64,000 bases of DNA, from contig NZ_OY782870.1 in assembly GCF_963678545.1 (NCBI RefSeq), positions 372,001 through 436,000 on the forward strand, in the 5' to 3' direction. Source of the stretch: an uncultured Methanomethylovorans sp. (GTDB taxonomy: Archaea; Halobacteriota; Methanosarcinia; Methanosarcinales; Methanosarcinaceae). The translations under genes were made by a program, and so were the position numbers. Positions 58,253 to 64,000 of this stretch are shown here, piece by piece. Position 1 is the first letter of the stretch; each line of letters opens with the position of its first letter. The notes beneath the pieces were generated by a model. That model had not been told where the DNA came from. It saw nothing but the letters and a program-made list of their open reading frames with translations, and searched no databases.

Positions 58253-60154
58253 TTATCCAAATTTCACTACAGGACAGACGTTTATACATTTTCCACAGTG
58301 TATGCATTTCTCACCAATTATAGCAATTCCATTCTTCATCTTGATCACATCATGTGGACATTTGCCTATACAGACACCACATCCACTACAATGGAGAGCC
58401 CTTTGTATGGATAACTCTACAGACTTTATCAGTTGGAGGACCTGGTTTTCAGTACCACTACGAGCTGTTACTGTACCGGCAGCAAAGATCTGGGCACTGT
58501 CCTCTTCCTGAAATATAGAAGCAACACCCTCCATGAATGCAACCCTGCCTACAGCTTCAAGCATCCCTGAAGCCTCTATTTTTTCAAGGTCTATGGCTGT
58601 ACCAAAACTACCTTCTGCTGACACACCACCCTGCTTGCAGGGGCGATAGCCGGATGTGACTGTAAACTCAAGTTTGCTATTGACCTCTACCTTGGGAATT
58701 GTCGAAATGCCTTTAGACTTTGCAATCTCCTGAAGTCGTGGTGGCAACTTCTTCCACCTCCACATTCCATGTTCAACCCATTCCGGAGAAAGTCCAGACC
58801 TCTGAGCATAATCAATAAGATAACTTTCCAGCTTTGAAGCAAACTCCGGATGCGTTTCTCTGAGCCGATAGAGATCAGCTACAGAACATGACGGACAAAG
58901 CCAACAGCCTATCCTATCAAACCCCTTCCCGTAGAGAGGATTATAAGGCAAATCATGCATGAAAATATATAGCCATACATGCATAGCTGTCCAATCTTGT
59001 ATAGGAGCCGCACCAACCTGGTTCCCCACCCAGGGATTCTTCCAGACCCTTTCACTTTTTGCCCTAGTATCTGATTCGTACTTACGCTGCCCGATAAATG
59101 TTAGACATCCATCTTCGTAGTTTCCTTCGATAAGCTGAGTAATTGGACCCAATTTACATACTTTACAGCACCAGCGCATTTCCACACTTGGGGGACCAAA
59201 ACTATCCACTGACTCCCAGAAAGCGTTTCCTGAGCTTATAGACCTTAGAGGTTTACCGTACAATTTGGAGACTTCATGAGCATTTATCACAGTTTCCGGA
59301 AATTCGATCCCAGTATCCGCGAAAAGTATATCAAAATTTTCAAGGCATTCGCTTACAAGCTGGAGCACTGCAAGACTGTCCTTACCACCTGAATAGGAAA
59401 CTGTCACTGGTTTAGTCATACTTGATGAGACATTATTAATGAATTTGTGAGAGCGACCTATGAATTCTTCCATGAATTGTTTGTTACCATCGACAACTTC
59501 TTTCCATGTCTGCCCACCCTCTGGCACGACAACATCACATGGTTCTTCCTTGTCCCTAACCTTTACTGCCACACCCTTGGGGCGCTCCCTCATTAGCTCA
59601 CCAGCCATACGTGCCCTGCCGGTAGCCACTACCTGGCCTTCGGGGTTAAGGACGACTACCTCGTCCTTTTCCTGAATATGAGGATCAGAATCCAGCACAC
59701 CTGGAGCCAGTAGGTTGGCACCGCCTAGTATGAAAGAGACTGCACCTTGTTCCAGAGTTACCCAGCCTTTCATGGCAGATAGAGACTTGTTCTGGAAAAG
59801 ACGTCTTGCACCTTCCACACGCAGCAGCAGTACCCATTTAAGAGAATCAAGCTCAAACCTGATACTACCTAACACCTCACCATCCACTATGATTTCATCC
59901 ATGCGATCATCATAAGGAGCCTTGTTCAGCACCACCACCCTCTCATCAGATATAAGAGGAGCATTGAACTGCTGCATAGAAACAGAATTAATAAGTCCTA
60001 AATCGTATTCAAAGGCCGGGCGAATGTCACCTGGAGGCGTTACAGTCACTGATTCCGTACGATTACCACATGCACATTCCTTACCCAACACCGGTATATT
60101 ACATTTCCTGCACCAGTGAAGCAGCATTTCACCAAGATAAAGGGGCTTTGACAT
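58253..60154 (-). CDS. PAPS reductase-family protein with zinc ribbon, PUA and ferredoxin domains
   Basis: A 633-residue multi-domain protein. An N-terminal zinc ribbon (CRKC, CACG; residues 15-30) is followed by a PUA-like domain (about 120-215). The PP-loop PAPS-reductase domain has SYSGGKDSLAVL near 255 and Cys-rich WCCKVCKLGP and CWLCPSCSVADL. A sulfite-reductase-like piece and two 4Fe-4S ferredoxin motifs (CSGCGVCIGKCP, CIHCGKCINVCP) close the protein. The PUA domain suggests an RNA substrate such as sulfur insertion into tRNA, rather than sulfate assimilation; this is inference. The architecture is known in methanogens. Confidence 0.82.
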   Translation of the reverse strand: MSKPLYLGEMLLHWCRKCNIPVLGKECACGNRTESVTVTPPGDIRPAFEYDLGLINSVSMQQFNAPLISDERVVVLNKAPYDDRMDEIIVDGEVLGSIRFELDSLKWVLLLRVEGARRLFQNKSLSAMKGWVTLEQGAVSFILGGANLLAPGVLDSDPHIQEKDEVVVLNPEGQVVATGRARMAGELMRERPKGVAVKVRDKEEPCDVVVPEGGQTWKEVVDGNKQFMEEFIGRSHKFINNVSSSMTKPVTVSYSGGKDSLAVLQLVSECLENFDILFADTGIEFPETVINAHEVSKLYGKPLRSISSGNAFWESVDSFGPPSVEMRWCCKVCKLGPITQLIEGNYEDGCLTFIGQRKYESDTRAKSERVWKNPWVGNQVGAAPIQDWTAMHVWLYIFMHDLPYNPLYGKGFDRIGCWLCPSCSVADLYRLRETHPEFASKLESYLIDYAQRSGLSPEWVEHGMWRWKKLPPRLQEIAKSKGISTIPKVEVNSKLEFTVTSGYRPCKQGGVSAEGSFGTAIDLEKIEASGMLEAVGRVAFMEGVASIFQEEDSAQIFAAGTVTARSGTENQVLQLIKSVELSIQRALHCSGCGVCIGKCPHDVIKMKNGIAIIGEKCIHCGKCINVCPVVKFG

Positions 60155-60289
60155 TAGGGGAGTTCAATATTGTTATAGTAAATAGTTCTTTGCTTTGGAT
60201 ACTTAAGATAAAGAGAATGTCACGGGATCACTTTAGCAAAAAAGTCATAGCAGCCTTTTAATACCAAAGGGGTTCTCTATGCAACTGTT

Positions 60290-61330
60290 ATGCTATACGC
60301 TTTTGAACTTTCTGGGGAGCATGATTCAATCCCGGTCATGGAAGCTTACGCTTGCATGGAAATAGCAGGGTTGGATTTCAAGGAACATGAAATATTTGAC
60401 CAATGCCTCGTTGTGAGCATTAGTGGCACTCGGGAAGAGGTCGAACCTCGTTTGCTGTACGTAGCAGAGAGACTTGCCATGTCTCACCATATAATACGGG
60501 TTGCAGGGATGTGCAATACTGCAGCAAATACCATATTGGAAATAGCAGAAAGTATAGATTATTCAAAGCATATTGCACCAGAACAGACTTTTGTGGTACG
60601 AGCCAAGAAGATCAAGCATTATTGCGATTTTGAAAGAGAGTTTATAGAAGGACATGTTGGCGGCAAAATATTCCGGAAAGGATTCCGGGCGAACCTAAAA
60701 GCAGCAGATGTGCAATTCAGGCTGATCCTGGGAGAAAAATGCATCTTTGGTCCGGTAGTAGCATCTGTGGACAGAAGTGCTTATGAAAACAGATTGCCTC
60801 ACAAAAAACCCTTCTTCTACCCAGGTGTTCTTATGCCCAGGGTAGCTCGAGCACTTGTAAATATTTCAAAAGTAAAAGATGGTGAAGTATTATTCGATCT
60901 GTTCTGTGGCACAGCTGGCATCCTTGTAGAAGGAGCCATCGTAGGTGCCAAAGTGATAGGCATAGAAGTACGCTCCATGATAGCTTCGGGCGCACAGATG
61001 AACCTGCGATCATTTGGAGGAGATTATAATGTCATAGTAGGTGACGCATGTGCGGTTCCCCTTAAAGGTGAATCTGTAGATGCCATAGTCACAGATCCCC
61101 CTTATGGACGTTCTGCAGCAATTAGAGCTGAATCACTATACCATCTTTATGCTGATTCTTTTAGAGAAATGCACAGATTACTTCGAAAGGGTAAAATTGC
61201 CATAGTAGTCTCTGAAATAGAAATAACCGAATTTGCAAAAGATGCAGGGTTCGAGATAATTGACGAATACAGGCAGAGAGTACACAGAAGCCTTACACGG
61301 AGGATTACAGTATTAAGTAAGGACAAATAG
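60290..61330 (+). CDS. trmG10: tRNA (guanine(10)-N2)-dimethyltransferase
   Basis: A 346-residue archaeal enzyme that dimethylates G10 in tRNA. A THUMP domain (about 50-165, with FVVRAKKIKHYCDFEREFIEGHVGGKIF) precedes the Rossmann methyltransferase: motif I DLFCGTAGILVEGAIVG, then GIEVRSMIASGAQMNL, and the catalytic DPPYGR motif near residue 267. Start is ATG 60290. It is divergent from the PAPS-reductase-like gene, with 135 bases between them for two promoters. Confidence 0.92.
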   Translation: MLYAFELSGEHDSIPVMEAYACMEIAGLDFKEHEIFDQCLVVSISGTREEVEPRLLYVAERLAMSHHIIRVAGMCNTAANTILEIAESIDYSKHIAPEQTFVVRAKKIKHYCDFEREFIEGHVGGKIFRKGFRANLKAADVQFRLILGEKCIFGPVVASVDRSAYENRLPHKKPFFYPGVLMPRVARALVNISKVKDGEVLFDLFCGTAGILVEGAIVGAKVIGIEVRSMIASGAQMNLRSFGGDYNVIVGDACAVPLKGESVDAIVTDPPYGRSAAIRAESLYHLYADSFREMHRLLRKGKIAIVVSEIEITEFAKDAGFEIIDEYRQRVHRSLTRRITVLSKDK

Positions 61331-61410
61331 AAAATTATTCATAATTAATAAAAGCCTAGTATACATATTTACTTATATACTATTTTTACCATTAATGTTA
61401 GTAGTACAAA

Positions 61411-61436
61411 GTTATTGTACAGAAGTAGACAATAAC
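61411..61436. promoter_or_regulatory. inverted repeat upstream of the TPR lipoprotein gene
   Basis: GTTATTGT (61411-61418) and ACAATAAC (61429-61436) are perfect complements separated by ten bases, about 105 bases before the TPR gene. Position and spacing suggest an operator for a dimeric regulator; no known consensus was recognised. Confidence 0.3.
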
Positions 61437-61539
61437 GAGAGTATTAGAGGCTTAGCCGTCAACCTTGTTTTTAAATAGAAAGACTTAATTTCAAAAAACT
61501 TCTACTTTTTATTAAGCGATGGCAAAATCCGGTGGAAAA

Positions 61540-63054
61540 ATGGTAGTGAATAAGAAATATATCATTCTGAATCTAGTATTTATTGCGATTTTCTGTGCAG
61601 GATGTATTGGAACTGATGAGTCGGACAGTTGGAATGGAAAAGGTAATGACCTTGTTGAAGATGGGAAATATACCGAAGCAATACAAGCATTCAATAAATC
61701 CATTGAATTAGATCCTCAAAACGGTGAAGCCTGGTTTAATAAAGGTGTTGCACTTGCTGAAATTGGAAATAATGAAGAAGCTATTCAAGCATTTGATAAA
61801 GCCATACAACTCAAACCAAACAATGCTGAATATTTAAGTGAAAAGGGGATCGTCCTCCGAAAGATAGGAAGATATGAAGAAGCAACACAGATCTATGATA
61901 AGATCATAGAAATAGATCCTCTGGATGGCTTTGCTTGGTATAACAAAGGTATTGCACTTTACTACATGGGAAAACACGAAGAAGCAATACAAGCATATAA
62001 TAAATCCACAGAACTTGAGCCACAGTTTGCCACAGCTTGGTACAATAAAGGATATGCCTTCTATAATATGGGCAGATACGAAGAAGCCATTCAAGCATTT
62101 GAGAAAGCAATAGAAATTGATTCAAAAGATGCAAAAACATGGAACTACAAAGGATTGGCATATTCTGAACTTGGCAGGTACTACGAATCATTGGTAGCTT
62201 TCAACAAAGCCATTGAAATTGATCCACAATATACCAAAGCATTGGATAACAAAGCTTATGTCCTAAATCAAATGGAAAGATTTGAGGAAGCTATTCAGGT
62301 ATGTAACAAATCTATAAAAATTGATCCAAAAGATGTAAAAGCATGGAGCTACAAAGGACATGCCCTTAATAAAATGGGAAGGGCTGAAGAGGCATTACAA
62401 GCATATAATAACGCGACGACAATTGATCCACAGGACACTGAAGCCTGGAATTACAAAGGCAACGGCCTCTATGACATGAACAAGTATGAAGAGGCAATAC
62501 AAAGTTATAATAAAGCTACAGAGATAGACCCGCAGTACGCAGAAGCCTGGAAAAATAAAGCTAGAACTTACTATGCAATGACAGAATATGAAAATGCTAT
62601 CAATGCATATAATAAAGCCATAGAATTAGAACCAGAAGATGCTGAGACATGGGATAGTAAGGGCACTGCGCTCCGTAGAATAGGCAAATACGATGAATCA
62701 ATAGCAGCATATGATAAGGCTATAGAGATTAATTCTCAGAGTACCTCGATCCAGATGCATAAAGGTTATGCACTATACGAAATGGAAAAATATGAAGAGG
62801 CAAATCAAGTATTTGAGAAGGTCATTGAGATAAATCCTCAACATTTTGATGCATGGTATAGCAAAGGGAATGCACTTAGAGAGATGGGAGAAACCAACTC
62901 AGCTATACAAGCATACGACAAAGCTATTGAAATTAATCCTAATTACGCTTTAGCTTGGTATAATAAAGGAATTGCTTTTGACCAGGCTGGAGATTATACC
63001 GAAGCAGCTTCATGCTATGCTAAAGCCAAAGAATTGGGATATGAAGAAATATAA
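61540..63054 (+). CDS. TPR-repeat lipoprotein
   Basis: About 504 residues. A signal sequence with lipobox (IAIFCAGC, Cys near residue 22) is followed by 13 or so consecutive 34-residue tetratricopeptide repeats filling the rest of the protein, each reading like AWYNKGIALYxMGKYEEAIQAYNKAIEIDPQ. It should sit outside the membrane as a protein-binding superhelix. I chose ATG 61540, which has GGTGG 4 bases before it and gives a normal signal peptide; ATG 61519 adds seven residues. High repeat identity suggests recent duplication. Confidence 0.85.
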   Translation: MVVNKKYIILNLVFIAIFCAGCIGTDESDSWNGKGNDLVEDGKYTEAIQAFNKSIELDPQNGEAWFNKGVALAEIGNNEEAIQAFDKAIQLKPNNAEYLSEKGIVLRKIGRYEEATQIYDKIIEIDPLDGFAWYNKGIALYYMGKHEEAIQAYNKSTELEPQFATAWYNKGYAFYNMGRYEEAIQAFEKAIEIDSKDAKTWNYKGLAYSELGRYYESLVAFNKAIEIDPQYTKALDNKAYVLNQMERFEEAIQVCNKSIKIDPKDVKAWSYKGHALNKMGRAEEALQAYNNATTIDPQDTEAWNYKGNGLYDMNKYEEAIQSYNKATEIDPQYAEAWKNKARTYYAMTEYENAINAYNKAIELEPEDAETWDSKGTALRRIGKYDESIAAYDKAIEINSQSTSIQMHKGYALYEMEKYEEANQVFEKVIEINPQHFDAWYSKGNALREMGETNSAIQAYDKAIEINPNYALAWYNKGIAFDQAGDYTEAASCYAKAKELGYEEI

Positions 63055-63056
63055 GA

Positions 63057-63083
63057 CGCGGTCATATATGACCGTGATCTTTT
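63057..63083. terminator. palindromic terminator between convergent genes
   Basis: CGGTCATATATGACCG (63059-63074) is a perfect 16-base palindrome, followed on the plus strand by TGATCTTTTT. It lies 5 bases after the TPR gene stop and 27 bases from the end of the convergent metallopeptidase gene, which fits a terminator. Confidence 0.65.
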
Positions 63084-63100
63084 TAATAATCTAATAATCA

Positions 63101-63679
63101 TTAAACAGCATATTTCTCTGCAATCGCAAGCCAGTATCCATGCAGCTGTTTTTCAAGAGTTTTATGCTCATGGAATTTTACCTGCATCAGTTTCTTAAAT
63201 CTGGGTCCGTGATTCATTTCTATTAAATGCACCATCTCGTGGAATACAACATACTCGATCAGTCTTTCAGGCAAGTGTTTCAAATAGGTATTAAGATTGA
63301 TGTTCCCCTTTGAACTGCAACTACCCCATTTAGTGCGCATCTGCCTGAATGCCACCTTTCTGGGAAACACACCTAGTTCAGCCCCAATAGAAACTATTAA
63401 TGACTCAACATATTCTTGCAATTGTCCTTCGGTCCTTCCTGAATAAAGTTCTAACTCAGCAGTAAATAAAATCCTCTGCTTATGAGCAACAAATCTTCGG
63501 TAGATCCATATTTTGTGCTTGTTAAGCAGTTTTTCATGCTCTCTAAATCCGGCAGGCGCTATCAGTTTAAGGTTACCATGCCGATACTCCAATCTAGGAT
63601 ACTTGATCTTTCTGAATATTACCTCATAAGGTATATCTGAATCATTAATTTTAATGGAAGAGGAAATATTTGTTGCCAT
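63101..63679 (-). CDS. YgjP-type (DUF45) zinc metallopeptidase
   Basis: A 192-residue protein of the YgjP/SprT-like group. The zinc site is HEMVHLIEMNHGPRF near residue 146, with HExxH and a downstream His, preceded by the typical RTKWGSCSSKGNINLN. The N-terminal domain (about 1-95) has the family's beta-rich start (VIFRKIKYPRLEYR). The physiological substrate is unknown; in bacteria the gene is often near restriction systems, which is not the case here. Confidence 0.87.
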   Translation of the reverse strand: MATNISSSIKINDSDIPYEVIFRKIKYPRLEYRHGNLKLIAPAGFREHEKLLNKHKIWIYRRFVAHKQRILFTAELELYSGRTEGQLQEYVESLIVSIGAELGVFPRKVAFRQMRTKWGSCSSKGNINLNTYLKHLPERLIEYVVFHEMVHLIEMNHGPRFKKLMQVKFHEHKTLEKQLHGYWLAIAEKYAV

Positions 63680-63721
63680 TTAATCAAGCACAGTCATGCG
63701 ATAACTCTTGGGATAAATAAC

Positions 63722-64000
63722 TCATTCTTTTGGCACAAGTTCTTGCATTACTTCAGCCATGACCCGATGTCTTACAAGATATTCCTGTACTTTTTCAGAG
63801 GCTCGGCGCAGTGAATATGCATCTTCTATCCACGGCATCTCCATGGGATATTTTACTTCCATCAAGGTGAGACCATAAGATTGAGCCGATTCCAGCCCTT
63901 CTTCGTATGATTCCGGGTCAAGCATCTGTTTAAGCCATGCCTCATCCCTTACACGACTTCCTACCATCGTAAGGGCAGTAACCATTTTGCGTATCATGTT
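63722..64000 (-). CDS. truA: tRNA pseudouridine synthase TruA, C-terminal part
   Basis: About 92 residues at the window edge; the frame is open through base 64000, so the start lies outside. The segment NMIRKMVTALTMVG followed by AQSYGLTLMEVKYP matches the C-terminal core of TruA (compare 'R.MVR.lvg.l..vG' and 'aPa.GLyL..V.Y'), which makes pseudouridine at positions 38-40 of tRNA. A helical tail of about 35 residues follows. The ATG at 63997 is probably internal. Confidence 0.68.
   Translation of the reverse strand, partial: NMIRKMVTALTMVGSRVRDEAWLKQMLDPESYEEGLESAQSYGLTLMEVKYPMEMPWIEDAYSLRRASEKVQEYLVRHRVMAEVMQELVPKE

Noticed and set aside
61540..63054. Regular 102-base periodicity
   Set aside because: Explained by 34-residue TPR repeats in a single open frame.

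Overview
The window comes from a methylotrophic-type methanogenic archaeon, most likely a member of the Methanosarcinaceae. The strongest evidence is an operon at 37.6-44.9 kb for the ATP-dependent activation of methyl-coenzyme M reductase (atwA, mmp3, mmp6, mmp5, mmp15, mmp17, mmp7). Supporting evidence includes an MtaA/MtbA-type methylcobamide:CoM methyltransferase, a class I lysyl-tRNA synthetase, aIF5A, archaeal tRNA G10 dimethyltransferase, FEN-1, type 2 methionine aminopeptidase, a FilR1-type regulator, a PGF-CTERM protein and a GLUG/PKD surface protein. The genus cannot be fixed from the sequence alone. I saw no tRNA, rRNA or CRISPR array.

Layout. 0-12 kb is housekeeping: a partial TrkA-C-like tail, hxlB (reverse ribulose monophosphate route to pentoses), an aminotransferase, a NOG1-like GTPase, a winged-helix/CBS regulator, hisE, an aconitase-family dehydratase, a Cys-cluster protein, a TrkA-N/DHH phosphoesterase, the NAD(P)HX repair enzyme, moaC and prs. 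12.6-14.0 kb holds a DNA glycosylase overlapping a TPD-motif nuclease-like protein. 14-20.2 kb is accessory: a corrinoid-dependent methyltransferase, a transposase remnant, a large surface protein split by an in-frame TGA, and a complete IS5-family element whose transposase needs a -1 frameshift. 20.3-33.5 kb returns to core functions: lysS, a U32 protein, a cation exporter, mazG, hisF, a frameshifted bifunctional nuclease, pcm, speB and aIF5A. 33.6-36.5 kb carries an aldehyde:ferredoxin oxidoreductase, a DNA-alkyl repair protein and a membrane-anchored matrixin.

36.5-45 kb is the methanogenesis block. AtwA supplies ATP hydrolysis, and Mmp3, Mmp7 and Mmp17 are known partners in the complex that reduces the nickel of F430. 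Mmp5, Mmp6 and Mmp15 are universal methanogen markers of less certain function. 45-51 kb has a presenilin-like protease, methionine aminopeptidase, a second M24 peptidase and an EVE-like domain protein whose only full-length start is a CTG with its ribosome site inside a hairpin. 51-64 kb holds fen, gpmI, ubiA, a FilR1 regulator, purH, a PAPS-reductase/ferredoxin fusion, the tRNA G10 methyltransferase, a TPR lipoprotein, a YgjP-type metallopeptidase and the 3' part of truA.

The most notable signals not explained by ordinary annotation are the two genes that seem to need CTG starts, the frameshifted nuclease, the in-frame TGA in the surface protein, and a nested hairpin between the aconitase-family gene and hisE.
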